A DNA stretch of 64,000 bases. Origin: Actinomycetes bacterium (GTDB taxonomy: Bacteria; Actinomycetota; Coriobacteriia; Anaerosomatales; Anaerosomataceae). The notes below the pieces were generated by a model. That model was not told the origin of the DNA and searched no databases. It was given only the letters and a program-made list of their open reading frames with translations. The position numbers and the translations under genes were made by a program. This document shows positions 7,852 through 16,310 of this stretch, piece by piece; position 1 is the stretch's first letter; each line of letters begins with the position of its first letter. The DNA is taken from contig JALHJB010000005.1 in assembly GCA_022839745.1 (NCBI GenBank), positions 62,001 through 126,000 on the forward strand. The letters run 5' to 3'.

Positions 7852-8666
7852 AGACAGCGCTTGCCGGAGCCGACTCCGCGCTCGTGCAAGACGCCCTCTA
7901 CGATGCCGAAGAGTACCTCCGCGCCGAGATCTCGGCGTGCACACAGCCGGGAGCGGACGATGCTGCATGCTTCGCCGAGGCGGTGGAGCGCTACGGCACC
8001 TCCGAGAAAGTCGCCGCGGCATACCTGGAGACGGAGATCACCGTCGCACGGGCGCTCGGCACCCCCGTGATCAGGCGGACCTCCGGGCCATGGGCGCGCT
8101 TCTTCGGCATCGTGGCCGACGCTCGCGGATACGGCGCGCTGTTCTACCTGATCCTGTCGCTCCTCACCGGCACGCTGTACTTCACGCTCGTCGCGGTCAT
8201 GCTGCTCACGGGTATCGGACTCCTCCCGGTGGGCGCGGGTGTCATCATCCTGCTCCTGTTCTTCGCGATCATCCGGGCGCTCTCGCTCGCCGAGGGACGG
8301 ATCATGGGGGTGTTGCTGGGCGTGCGCATGCCGCGCAGGCCCCGGGGAACGCTGCCCGAGGGCCACGTGTTCGACCGGGTGAAGCACTGGCTCACCGATC
8401 GGCACACCTGGACGAGCATCCTGTACATGGCGCTGCAACTGCCCCTCGGCATCGTGTACTTCACGATCGTGGTCGCCGCGCTGTCGCTGTCGGCGGCCGA
8501 TGTGGCCTACCCGATCGCGCAGTCGTTCACGAGCTACCCGCTGCTACTTCGTGGTCTTCGCCAAGATGCGGCGAGGGTCGGCGCCGCGCCCGTCGTGGGC
8601 CGGCACGCCCACAGACGCCGCTGTGGCCCAGCCCGCGTAGCGGACGCTTCGAGCGGCAAACGATGA
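7848..8666 (+). CDS. DUF1700/HAAS-type membrane protein, probable C-terminal frameshift
   Basis: The N-terminal ~70 residues are a helical HAAS-like domain (AEEYLRAEISACTQ, AVERYGTSEKVAAAYL). Membrane segments of a putative sensor region follow (about residues 95-145 and 185-225). The frame begins at a CTG overlapping the PadR stop, seven bases after GGAAGGGGG; the alternative is GTG at 7884. Near 8541 the high-GC third-position pattern moves to another frame, which continues YFVVFAKMRRGSAPRP and stops at 8640. The last ~40 codons here are thus probably out of frame, by one extra base in CTGCTAC. The family function, regulated with PadR, is not well defined. Confidence 0.6.
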   Translation: MKTALAGADSALVQDALYDAEEYLRAEISACTQPGADDAACFAEAVERYGTSEKVAAAYLETEITVARALGTPVIRRTSGPWARFFGIVADARGYGALFYLILSLLTGTLYFTLVAVMLLTGIGLLPVGAGVIILLLFFAIIRALSLAEGRIMGVLLGVRMPRRPRGTLPEGHVFDRVKHWLTDRHTWTSILYMALQLPLGIVYFTIVVAALSLSAADVAYPIAQSFTSYPLLLRGLRQDAARVGAAPVVGRHAHRRRCGPARVADASSGKR

Positions 8667-8693
8667 AGGCCCCGGTCGGGAGACCGGGGCCTT
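8666..8693. terminator. Bidirectional terminator between convergent genes
   Basis: A perfect 12-bp stem, AAGGCCCCGGTC / GACCGGGGCCTT, with loop GGGA lies between the plus-strand PadR unit and the minus-strand betaine operon. Confidence 0.7.
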
Positions 8694-8718
8694 CGCGTCG
8701 CTCACGTGCGAATGCGCG

Positions 8719-9651
8719 CTACTTGCCGAGCCACCCGTCCACAAGGGCACGGTTCTCAGCGTCGCTCAGCCACTCCTCAACAGCCGCCTCTTCCTGACCG
8801 GTGCCGTACTCGTTGAGCACGAGGTCCTCAAGCGAGGCGAGCTGCTCGTTGTCCATCTCGAACGCGGTGAACCATTCGGCCAGCTCCGGGAAGTCATCCG
8901 AGAAGCCGGCGCGAGCGACGGCGTGGATCTCCTCGGCCTCGCCGAGCGAACCCTCGGGGTCCGCGAGGTCCTTCAGCGGGAAGGCGTTATACGCCCAGTG
9001 CGGACGCCACAGGGTGACGACGATGGGCTCCTCATCTTTGATGGCTCGATCGAGCTCGGCGAGCATCGCAGGGGTCGAGCCCTCCACGAGCTCATACGCC
9101 TCAAGGCCGTAACCGGGGATGACGGCTTCGCGTGACAGCCGCGTCAGGCCCGCGCCCGGCTCGATGCCCACGACACGATTGCCGAACGCGGCCTCCCTGC
9201 CGGCGAGGTCCTCGATGCTGTCGATCTCCACATACTCCGGGACCGCCCAGGTCAGCAGCGCGTTGTCATACCAGATGCCGAGGTCTTCCAGCCGATCGCT
9301 GTACTCGGCCCAGTAGTCCTCATGCGTGACAGGGAGCCACGCGTCGAGGAACAGGTCGAGGTCACCGGACGCCACACCGTCGAAGACCGGCGCCGCATCA
9401 AGTTGGGTGAGCTCGACTTCGTAACCCTCGTCCTCGAGGATGCGCTGCCACAGGTACGTGACGGCGACGTCCTCGTCCCACGGGATCCAGCCGATCCTGA
9501 TGGTGCCACCGCTGGCGTCGCCGGTGCCGGTGGTTCCACTGGTTGCGGGCTCGCTCGAGCAGCCGCCGGCGAACACGCCGGTCAGCGCAAGCATCAGGGC
9601 GAGCACGAGCGCGGTCACGAATCGCCCACGCTTCTTCATCGTTCCGATCAT
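8719..9651 (-). CDS. Glycine betaine/proline ABC transporter substrate-binding lipoprotein (OpuAC/ProX type)
   Basis: The N-terminus MIGTMKKRGRFVTALVLA leads to a lipobox ending GGCSS, so the protein is lipid-anchored outside the membrane. The mature part has the OpuAC pattern: IRIGWIPWDEDVAVTYLWQ near the start, DLFLDAWLPVTHEDYW, a GIEPGAGLTR phosphate-like loop and VVTLWRPHWAY with the aromatic residues typical of quaternary-ammonium binding. AGGAAGGAG precedes the start. It is the last gene of a three-gene operon (ATPase, permease, binding protein) for osmoprotectant uptake. Confidence 0.9.
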   Translation of the reverse strand: MIGTMKKRGRFVTALVLALMLALTGVFAGGCSSEPATSGTTGTGDASGGTIRIGWIPWDEDVAVTYLWQRILEDEGYEVELTQLDAAPVFDGVASGDLDLFLDAWLPVTHEDYWAEYSDRLEDLGIWYDNALLTWAVPEYVEIDSIEDLAGREAAFGNRVVGIEPGAGLTRLSREAVIPGYGLEAYELVEGSTPAMLAELDRAIKDEEPIVVTLWRPHWAYNAFPLKDLADPEGSLGEAEEIHAVARAGFSDDFPELAEWFTAFEMDNEQLASLEDLVLNEYGTGQEEAAVEEWLSDAENRALVDGWLGK

Positions 9652-9693
9652 TCGAACACTCCTTCCTGGTTGCTGACAGTCCTGCGTCCGGCG

Positions 9694-10548
9694 CTAATGC
9701 GACACGCGCTTGTTGGCACGATCGCCGAACGCCGCCGTGATCCGGTCCAGGAAGACCGCCATGATCACGACGCCGAGGCCTCCTTCGAAGCCCAGCCCCA
9801 CATCGAGGCGGGTCACGCCGCGGAAGATCACGGCGCCCAGCCCGCCTGCGCCCACCATGCCCGCGATGACCACCATCGAGAGCGCGAGCATGATGACCTG
9901 GTTGACGCCCGCCATGATCGTCGGCAGAGCGAGAGGGACCTGTACACGGGTGAGGATCTTCATCGGCGTTGCGCCGAACGCCTCACCGGCCTCCACCACC
10001 TCGGGGTCGACCTGACGCAAGCCGAGCTCGGTCAGGCGCGCCGCCGGCGGCAGGGCGAACACCACGGTGGCAACCACTCCCGGCACCTTGCCGATGCCGA
10101 AGAACACGATCGCCGGGATGAGGTACACAAGCGATGGCATGGTCTGCATGAGGTCGAGCACCGGCCGTAGCATCGAGCTGAACCGGTCGCTCCGCGCTGC
10201 GATGATGCCGAGCGGGATTCCAACGAGGAGTGCCACGGAGCTCGCCACAAGGACGAGCGAGAGCGTGGACATCGCCTCGTCCCACAGTCCCATCATCGCG
10301 ATGACCGCGAACGACGCCGCGGTGAGGAGCGAGAATCGCCAGCCCTTTGCGATGTACGCAAGCACCGCCACGATCGCGACCACGACAAGTGCCGAGGGCC
10401 AGAGCAGCCCCGACTCGAGACCGTCGATGAGCGCCTTCAGGAACGCCGAGACGGCATCGAAGAGCCATTCAAGGTTGTCGGTCATCCAGTCCACGGCACT
10501 GTCGACCCACGTCCCAACAGGCAAGCGATAGGCATTGAGAACCATCAC
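9694..10548 (-). CDS. Glycine betaine ABC transporter permease (OpuAB/ProW type)
   Basis: A 284-residue inner-membrane permease with about six to seven membrane helices. The EAA loop, GEAFGATPMKILTRVQVPLALP, contacts the ATPase. MQTMPSLVYLIPAIVFFGIG is characteristic of ProW/OpuAB. The GTG at 10548 overlaps the ATPase stop (GTGA); an ATG directly follows, so either may initiate. It lies between the ATPase and binding-protein genes on the same strand. Confidence 0.9.
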   Translation of the reverse strand: MMVLNAYRLPVGTWVDSAVDWMTDNLEWLFDAVSAFLKALIDGLESGLLWPSALVVVAIVAVLAYIAKGWRFSLLTAASFAVIAMMGLWDEAMSTLSLVLVASSVALLVGIPLGIIAARSDRFSSMLRPVLDLMQTMPSLVYLIPAIVFFGIGKVPGVVATVVFALPPAARLTELGLRQVDPEVVEAGEAFGATPMKILTRVQVPLALPTIMAGVNQVIMLALSMVVIAGMVGAGGLGAVIFRGVTRLDVGLGFEGGLGVVIMAVFLDRITAAFGDRANKRVSH

Positions 10549-11819
10549 GACACCGCCTCTCCGTCAGTGGCGGCCGTGGTGACGGCGGCACCGCCCTCGG
10601 CGGAGGTCTCATCAGGCGAGCATTCGGCACCGTTGGTGTCGTTGCCGCCAAGCACGTTCAGAAGCGTCACGCGCGGGATCACACCAAGCAGCGTCCGGTC
10701 GTCATCGACCACCGCAAGCGGCAGCCTGCTCTCCGCCGAAGGGATGAGGCAGTCCACCAACGGGGTGTCGGGGCCCACCTGGGCGACCTCGTCGGCGGTC
10801 ATCAGATGCTCGAGCTTGTCCGCGCCCGAGCGGATCATCCGCACCACGTCGTCGTCGGTGGCGGCGCCCACGAGCCGCTTGCGCTCGTCCACGACCATGA
10901 GGCCGCTCGTCTGGCGCAGCCGCATCTCGCGAAGCGCGGCGGACGGGCCTTCGCGGCGCAGGATCATGGCGACCGGCTCCTCCATGACCGCTGAGGCCGT
11001 GAGGACGCGTGAGCGGTCCACGTCCTGCACGAACGCGCGTACGTAGTCGTCGGCGGGCGCGCGGAGGATCTCCTCTGTGGTGCCCAGCTGCACGATCCGG
11101 CCGGCTTTCATGATGGCGATGCGGTCGCCGAGAAACATCGCCTCGTTGAGATCGTGCGTGATGAAGACGATGGTCTTCTCCAGGTCCTGCTGCAGGCTGA
11201 CCAACTGCTCCTGCATCTCGCTGCGGATCAGCGGATCGAGTGCCGAGAAGGCCTCGTCCATGAGGAGCACATCGGCGTCAGTGGCGAGCGCACGGGCAAG
11301 ACCGACGCGCTGCTGCATGCCGCCCGAGAGCTCTCCGGGGTACGAGTCCGCCCAGCCGGCGAGGCCGACCAGGCCGAGCGCCTCGGCGGCGCGCTCGCGG
11401 CGCTCCGCCTCGGGCACCTTGCGTACCTCGAGGCCCCATGCGGCGTTTTCGAGCACTGTGCGGTGCGGGAACAGACCGAAATGCTGGAAGACCATGCTGA
11501 TCTTCTCGGAGCGCACCTCGCGGAGCTCGGCAGGGGTCAGCGACATCAGATCCTGACCGTCGATGAGCACCGAGCCGCTCGTGGGCGGGTGCATGAGATT
11601 CAAACAGCGAACGAGCGTCGACTTGCCAGAGCCCGAGAGCCCCATGACGACGAAGATCTCGCCGCGTTCGATCGTGAAGGATGCGTCGATGACAGCAGGC
11701 ACCGTGTTGGTGGCCTCGGCCACCTCCTCACGGGTCTTGCCCGCCTTCAGCATCTTTACCGCGGCGTCGGCCTTGGCGCCGAACACCTTGTATACATCGC
11801 GTACTTCTACCGCACTCAA
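10545..11819 (-). CDS. Glycine betaine ABC transporter ATP-binding protein with CBS domains (OpuAA/ProV type)
   Basis: An ATPase of 424 residues. It has Walker A GLSGSGKST, the signature LSGGMQQRVGLARAL, Walker B VLLMDEAFSALDP and the H-loop FITHD. The insert before Walker A (KMLKAGKTREEVAEAT) is typical of the ProV/OpuAA group. Two CBS domains fill the C-terminal ~150 residues and in this family sense ionic strength or c-di-AMP. The start is taken as TTG at 11819, because AGGAGG lies seven bases upstream and the protein begins SAVEVRDVYKVFG. First gene of the operon. Confidence 0.9.
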   Translation of the reverse strand: MSAVEVRDVYKVFGAKADAAVKMLKAGKTREEVAEATNTVPAVIDASFTIERGEIFVVMGLSGSGKSTLVRCLNLMHPPTSGSVLIDGQDLMSLTPAELREVRSEKISMVFQHFGLFPHRTVLENAAWGLEVRKVPEAERRERAAEALGLVGLAGWADSYPGELSGGMQQRVGLARALATDADVLLMDEAFSALDPLIRSEMQEQLVSLQQDLEKTIVFITHDLNEAMFLGDRIAIMKAGRIVQLGTTEEILRAPADDYVRAFVQDVDRSRVLTASAVMEEPVAMILRREGPSAALREMRLRQTSGLMVVDERKRLVGAATDDDVVRMIRSGADKLEHLMTADEVAQVGPDTPLVDCLIPSAESRLPLAVVDDDRTLLGVIPRVTLLNVLGGNDTNGAECSPDETSAEGGAAVTTAATDGEAVS

Positions 11820-12213
11820 CCAAGCACCTCCTGTGTGCCACAGGCGGCGGGACGTGAGTCGGCGCTCATCGGTATGCGTGATGAAAAGCACTGCTCGCGT
11901 GCCTGCTGCCAGGTCGCGTGGCGTTCGTATCCGGTTGTCGTTCTCTGTCTAAGGGCGCCGGCCCGCAGCTTCCGCGCGAGCGGCAAAGGTCTGGCGCGAG
12001 GCGGTCCGTGCCCGGACGGCGACGGTCCTCGCTGGGGTACCACTCCGGGGAACGAACGAGAGCCGACCGCTCTACCCGGGTAGCGCCGCTGCCTGTTGGC
12101 AGTCGTTGTAGTTTACCAGATGGTAACGGATGGCTCAAACCGGAGGATCCTGCAGCCCCTCCACCGTGTGCGGTACCCTTGGAGACACGCCCAGCCAACC
12201 ACCGGAGTCCCCG
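11820..12213. other. 394-bp divergent intergenic region between betaine operon and antiporter
   Basis: No gene is supported here. It holds the leader of the minus-strand betaine operon and the promoter region of the plus-strand antiporter. Visible structures are hairpins GTCCG/CGGAC (12004-12017) and CTGCC/GGCAG (12089-12102), a perfect 12-bp palindrome CTACCCGGGTAG (12072-12083) and an operator-like TTACCA-GA-TGGTAA (12113-12126). The leader is long enough for an RNA regulator, but I could not match it to a known riboswitch. Confidence 0.5.
12113..12126. promoter_or_regulatory. Operator-like palindrome TTACCA-GA-TGGTAA
   Basis: Perfect 6-bp arms separated by two bases, placed between two divergent osmotic/ion transport units. 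It sits in a short AT-richer stretch (TTGTAG ahead), so it probably overlaps a promoter. The binding protein is unknown. Confidence 0.4.
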
Positions 12214-13875
12214 ATGCAGGAAACGGTCTGGCTCGACCTCGTCATCGTCGGCTCACTGATCGCGCTCGGCTATCTCGGCGCGCGGATCACGACCCGGCTG
12301 CATCTGCCATCGGTCACCGGCTTCCTGCTGGTAGGCATCGCCGCGGGTCCGCACGGGTTCGGTCTGCTCACCGCCGAGCTCATGCATACCATCGCGTTCG
12401 CGGAGCCCCTGGCTCTCGGGGTCATCGTGTTCCTCATCGGCGAGCAGCTCACACAGAAGATGCTGCGGCGGCATGACGGCTCGTTCTGGCTGGCGTCGGT
12501 CCTCAACATCGTGCTGCCCGGCGTGCTCGTAGCGCTCGTGCTGTGGTGGCTCGTGCCCGACCAGCCCGCGGTGGTGTGGCTGCTCGCCATCATCGCCGTT
12601 TCCGGCGCGCCGGCCACCATCATGGCGATCATCTCCGAGCTTGGGGCAAAGAGCCGGGCCTGCAACCTGATGCTCGGGGCCTCAGCGCTCGACACGGTCT
12701 TCACGGTCGTGGCGTACTCGGTGGTGGCGCCCTTCCTCATGCTCTCGCTCAACATCCACGCCACCGTTGGCGATGCCCTGCTCGACACGGCAGCCCAGGT
12801 GGGCGGCGGACTCGTGGTGGGGGTCCTCGGCGGGCTAGCGCTGGCACGGCTGCTCAAGCGCGTCTTCAAAGACGGCGAGTTGCTCGCGCTCGGCCTCGTC
12901 ACCGTGCTGCTGGTGGTGGCTTCGGCCGAGGCGCTCGGCTTCTCCAGTCTGCTCGCGGCGCTCACGGCCGGTATGGTTGTGGCCACGATCGAGGAGCGCC
13001 GGGGCGACCGCGAGCGGGTGTTCCGCTCGCTGCGGACGGTCGAGTATCCCGTGTACATCATCTTCTTCACGCTGGCGGGTGCGCATCTCGAGCTCGCGGC
13101 GGTGCTGGCCGCGGGCGGCCTCGCGATCGCGTACATCGCCGCCCGCAGCCTGGGCAAGTTCATGGCCGGCTTCGCCGGTGGCCTCGCTTCTCGCTACGCC
13201 GCTCGGCAGTCGGCCTGGATCGGCCTCGGCATGCTGCCGCAGGCCGGCGTGGCCGTGGGTCTCGGGCTTGCCGCCGCGCAGACCTTCCCCGAGGCGGGCG
13301 CCACCGTGAACGCGGTGGTCCTGGCCGTGATCGTGTTCTTCGAGGTCGTGGGGCCGGTGCTCACCAAACGCGCGATCGCCTGCACGCTTGGACCCGAGCC
13401 TGCCGAGGCCCGAGAGACCGACGCTGCGTGCGCATCGCGCACGATCCTCATGCCCGTGAGCGCCGCGCTGCCTCCCGAGCGCCTTCTCAACACCATCGAA
13501 GCGGCAGGGTGCGACGCCGGGTGCCGGCCCACGATCGTGCTCGCCCATATCATGCCGCTCGAGCGCGCCCGCCGCTCCACCAACGCCCTCTCGGCCGCCG
13601 AGGCCCACCTCGCGGTGCTCGCGGAATCGGTTGTGGCCGAGGGCTATACGGTGGAGACGACCGTGCGGGCCGCCAGGACGCTCGACCGCGGTGTCGCCAC
13701 GCTCGCTGCCGAGTACGACGCCGACCTTGTGGCGATGGGGGCGCCGCTGCGAGGGCCGCGCACGGGCCCCGGACTCTCTCCGCTGCGCAGCACGCAGCAC
13801 CGTGTGCTGGACGCGCTCGATATCCCTGTGCTCATCGTGCCGATGCCCGGGGCACACGAGGGAGACGCGCAGTAG
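12214..13875 (+). CDS. Cation:proton antiporter (Kef/CPA2 type) with C-terminal UspA-like domain
   Basis: About 553 residues. The first ~400 form a 12-13 helix Na+/H+ or K+/H+ exchanger domain (RLHLPSVTGFLLVGIAAGPHG near the start, EFGAKSRACNLMLGAS-like core, LGMLPQAGVAVGLGLAAAQ late). The C-terminal ~130 residues resemble a universal-stress/UspA domain (TILMPVSAALPPERLL, ADLVAMGAPLRG, IPVLIVPMP). The ATG was chosen because CGGAG lies eight bases upstream and the sequence then begins at the first helix. The stop is immediately followed by the ClC gene, so the two form an ion-flux operon. Confidence 0.85.
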   Translation: MQETVWLDLVIVGSLIALGYLGARITTRLHLPSVTGFLLVGIAAGPHGFGLLTAELMHTIAFAEPLALGVIVFLIGEQLTQKMLRRHDGSFWLASVLNIVLPGVLVALVLWWLVPDQPAVVWLLAIIAVSGAPATIMAIISELGAKSRACNLMLGASALDTVFTVVAYSVVAPFLMLSLNIHATVGDALLDTAAQVGGGLVVGVLGGLALARLLKRVFKDGELLALGLVTVLLVVASAEALGFSSLLAALTAGMVVATIEERRGDRERVFRSLRTVEYPVYIIFFTLAGAHLELAAVLAAGGLAIAYIAARSLGKFMAGFAGGLASRYAARQSAWIGLGMLPQAGVAVGLGLAAAQTFPEAGATVNAVVLAVIVFFEVVGPVLTKRAIACTLGPEPAEARETDAACASRTILMPVSAALPPERLLNTIEAAGCDAGCRPTIVLAHIMPLERARRSTNALSAAEAHLAVLAESVVAEGYTVETTVRAARTLDRGVATLAAEYDADLVAMGAPLRGPRTGPGLSPLRSTQHRVLDALDIPVLIVPMPGAHEGDAQ

Positions 13876-15648
13876 ATGAGCAGACCTGCATTCCGCGGTG
13901 AAGACATCATGAAGAGCACGCTCGAGGCGCTCAAGGCCCGCGCCTACCAGCTCCGCAGCTGGCGCCACCTCTACAAGTGGTCGGTCCTGGGCGGGCTCAC
14001 CGGTGTGCTGGGAGGACTCGCGGCGGTGGCGTTCGTCTGGATGCTCGAAGCGATAAAGAGCGGTGTGGCGGCGGCTTCAGCGACCCTCCCCACGCCATGG
14101 CTGCTGCCGGTAGTGCCCGCACTCGGCGGCCTCGTGGTGGGGCTGTTGCGCGCGCGCTTCACCCCGGAGGCGTTCGAGAGCCCGGGCTCCACAGACCGGG
14201 CGATCGACGCGATCCACGACAGCGGCGGCCGCCTCCCGAAGCGTACCGCGCTCATGACCGCGATCACCTCGGCCATCACGCTCGGCACCGGCGGCAGCGC
14301 CGGACGCGAGGGGCCCACGGTGCTGATCGGCGCCGGGATCGGCTCGCTCACCGCGCGTGTCGTGGCGCGGCTGGCCCTGCCGAGGCGGCTGCGGTTCACC
14401 TTCACCGAGGAAGACGTGCGCATACTCGCCATCTGCGGCATCGCCGCGGGCCTTGGCGCCGTGTTCCGGGCACCCATCGGGGCGGCGTTGTTCGCCGTTG
14501 GCGTGCTGTACATCTACGGGATGGAGTCCGACTTCCTCGCGCCCGCGCTCGTCAGCTCGCTCACCTCGTTCGTGGTGTTCTCCCTGTTCCACGGCTTCGA
14601 GCCGATGTTCCGCGCGCCGTTCGTGTGGAACCTCGACGTGTTCGACATCGCGGTGGTGCTCGTGGTCGGCGTGCTGGCGAGCGTGGTAGGCATCGCGTAC
14701 ATCCGCGCCTTCTACACGCTGTTCGAACGCTTCCGTGCGTGGAGCACGCCCGTCTGGCTGAAGCCCGCTATCGGCGGGCTGGCCGTGGGTGTCATCGGGC
14801 TCGCGCTTCCGCAGGTCCTTGGCACGGGCCACGGCACGATCCAGGACATCATCGACTACCGTCTCGGCGCGGGCGTGCTCGCACTGCTCGTGCTCGCGAA
14901 GATCGTCGCGACATCGCTCACGATCGGTTCGGGCGGCGCCGGTGGTGACATGGCTCCCGCGCTCGTCATCGGCGCGGCCCTTGGCGGTCTCGTTGGCGCG
15001 GCCGTCGAGGCGCTCTTCCCGGGCAGTGCCTCCAACCCCGCGCTCTACGTGATCGCTGGCATGGGCGCCGTCTACACGTCGGTGGCCAAGGTCCCGCTCG
15101 CTACGGCGATCCTGCTCTGCGAGAGCACCCGCAACTACACGCTCATCGTGCCGCTCGTGATCGCCAACACCGCGGCCTCCCTTGCCTCCGGCAACCACAC
15201 CATCTACAAGAGCCAGCATGCGAGCGCCACACGCGAACAGCAGGACGTGCTGCGCAAGGTCCCGGTGAGCCGGATCTGCACGGTGGACCCGGTCACGATC
15301 GCGGCCACGACCCCGGTGATCGAGCTGCTGCGCCTTGTGGGGGCCACGCGGCACCATGGCTTCCCGGTGCTCGGAGAAGACGGAGCTCTCGTGGGCGTGG
15401 CCAGCTGGAAGGACGCCCAGAAGGTGCCCCACGCCGAGCGCGAGACCACCACCGTGGCAGCAGTGATGAGCGCGCCCGCGATCACGGTCACGCCGATCGA
15501 CCCTGCCCGACGGGCGCTCGACCTGATCGAGCAGCACCGGATCGGACGAGTGGTCGTGGTCGCGACAAACGACCCGCTCCATGTTCTCGGCGTGGTCACC
15601 AAAGAGGACCTCATCAAGGCGTATGCCGGGATCGCGCCCTCGGACTGA
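13876..15648 (+). CDS. ClC-type chloride channel/antiporter with CBS domain pair
   Basis: A 590-residue membrane protein. ClC signatures are GTGGSAGREGPTVLIGA (GSxGP and GREGP filter regions), GAVFRAPIGAALFA and GSGGAGGDMAPALVIGA. The C-terminal ~135 residues carry two CBS domains (VSRICTVDPVTIAATTPVIELL and VAAVMSAPAITVTPIDPARRAL). The start directly abuts the antiporter stop codon; an internal ATG at 13909 is an alternative. The product probably moves Cl- or other anions alongside the cation antiporter upstream. Confidence 0.9.
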   Translation: MSRPAFRGEDIMKSTLEALKARAYQLRSWRHLYKWSVLGGLTGVLGGLAAVAFVWMLEAIKSGVAAASATLPTPWLLPVVPALGGLVVGLLRARFTPEAFESPGSTDRAIDAIHDSGGRLPKRTALMTAITSAITLGTGGSAGREGPTVLIGAGIGSLTARVVARLALPRRLRFTFTEEDVRILAICGIAAGLGAVFRAPIGAALFAVGVLYIYGMESDFLAPALVSSLTSFVVFSLFHGFEPMFRAPFVWNLDVFDIAVVLVVGVLASVVGIAYIRAFYTLFERFRAWSTPVWLKPAIGGLAVGVIGLALPQVLGTGHGTIQDIIDYRLGAGVLALLVLAKIVATSLTIGSGGAGGDMAPALVIGAALGGLVGAAVEALFPGSASNPALYVIAGMGAVYTSVAKVPLATAILLCESTRNYTLIVPLVIANTAASLASGNHTIYKSQHASATREQQDVLRKVPVSRICTVDPVTIAATTPVIELLRLVGATRHHGFPVLGEDGALVGVASWKDAQKVPHAERETTTVAAVMSAPAITVTPIDPARRALDLIEQHRIGRVVVVATNDPLHVLGVVTKEDLIKAYAGIAPSD

Positions 15649-15661
15649 CGCCTCGTGTGAC

Positions 15662-15682
15662 CGGCGGCGGCAAACGCCGCCG
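15662..15682 (+). terminator. Possible terminator hairpin after the ClC gene
   Basis: An 8-bp stem CGGCGGCG / CGCCGCCG with loop GCAAA lies 13 bases after the stop codon. There is no T tract. Confidence 0.45.
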
Positions 15683-15726
15683 CACCGTGCACGCGACATC
15701 ATCGCGCACGCGCCAGCGCGTCCCGC

Positions 15727-15732
15727 TATAAT
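15727..15732 (+). promoter_or_regulatory. -10 element (TATAAT) for tRNA-Ser(UGA)
   Basis: A consensus TATAAT lies 10 bases upstream of the mature tRNA 5' end. No good -35 hexamer is present at 16-18 bases. Confidence 0.5.
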
Positions 15733-15742
15733 CCTCGTGCGC

Positions 15743-15830
15743 GGAGGGGTGGCAGAGTGGTTGAATGCGACGGTCTTGAAAACCGTTGACCCGCAAGGGT
15801 TCGTGGGTTCGAATCCCACCCCCTCCGCCA
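15743..15830 (+). tRNA. tRNA-Ser(UGA), CCA encoded
   Basis: Class II fold. The acceptor GGAGGGG pairs with CCCCTCC, the anticodon loop CTTGAAA between CGGT and ACCG gives TGA, a long variable arm is present, and GTTCGAATC forms the T loop. The 3' CCA is encoded. Confidence 0.95.
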
Positions 15831-15902
15831 GAATCGCCACCCGGACACCGAAGCGTCCCGCACGCGGCCGCACACGCCGCACGCGGATGGCCCACGATGG
15901 CG

Positions 15903-15931
15903 GTGACGCACCCGCTTCGCCCTGCTACAAT
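15903..15931 (+). promoter_or_regulatory. Promoter for tRNA-Ser(GCU)
   Basis: A -35 GTGACG (15903-15908) and a -10 TACAAT (15926-15931) are separated by 17 bases, ending 20 bases before the tRNA. Confidence 0.55.
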
Positions 15932-15951
15932 GGGCGGCGCTTCTCTCAAGC

Positions 15952-16045
15952 GGAGAGTTGGCCGAGTCGGCTGAAGGCGCTCGCCTGCTAAGCGAGTAAG
16001 GGGCTAATAGCCCCTTCGAGGGTTCGAATCCCTCACTCTCCGCCA
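15952..16045 (+). tRNA. tRNA-Ser(GCU), CCA encoded
   Basis: Class II fold. The acceptor GGAGAGT pairs with ACTCTCC, the anticodon loop CTGCTAA between CTCGC and GCGAG gives GCT, and the variable arm is long and GC-rich (AAGGGGC/GCCCCTT). CCA is encoded. Confidence 0.95.
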
Positions 16046-16093
16046 TTTGACATCTTCAGCGTGAGCATGCAGGATACTGAGGCTCACGCACAC

Positions 16094-16170
16094 GCGCCCT
16101 TAGCTCAGCCGGATAGAGCGTCTGACTACGAATCAGAAGGTCGCAGGTTCGAATCCTGCAGGGCGCGCCA
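16094..16170 (+). tRNA. tRNA-Arg(ACG), CCA encoded
   Basis: The acceptor GCGCCCT pairs with AGGGCGC. The D arm is GCTC..GAGC, the anticodon stem TCTGA/TCAGA with loop CTACGAA gives ACG, and the T arm is GCAGG/CCTGC. A34 is the expected TadA substrate, and tadA is also in this window. Confidence 0.95.
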
Positions 16171-16181
16171 CAGATTCCTCG

Positions 16182-16208
16182 AAGGCCTCGCACATCGTGC
16201 GGGGTCTT
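16182..16208 (+). terminator. Terminator hairpin after the tRNA cluster
   Basis: A 12-pair stem with two G-T pairs (AAGGCCTCGCAC / GTGCGGGGTCTT) and loop ATC begins 12 bases after tRNA-Arg and is followed by a pyrimidine-rich CTGCTGTT. Confidence 0.65.
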
Positions 16209-16310
16209 CTGCTGTTCAGGTCCACCGCGAATCCGGACGAACCGCACCCTCCCCCGGCGCGTCTTACGGGCAGTGTCACAGGTGCGGGCTCGCCCGCTTG
16301 AGGAGGAACC

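Noticed and set aside
12000..12075. T-box-like GGAGTGGTACCCC in the minus-strand leader of the betaine operon
   Set aside because: It resembles the T-box bulge sequence, but there is too little upstream sequence for a specifier stem I and the downstream gene is not an amino-acid or synthetase gene.
11820..12130. c-di-AMP (ydaO-type) riboswitch in the betaine leader
   Set aside because: The conserved 3' motif of that class was not found on either strand by eye. A covariance search could reverse this.
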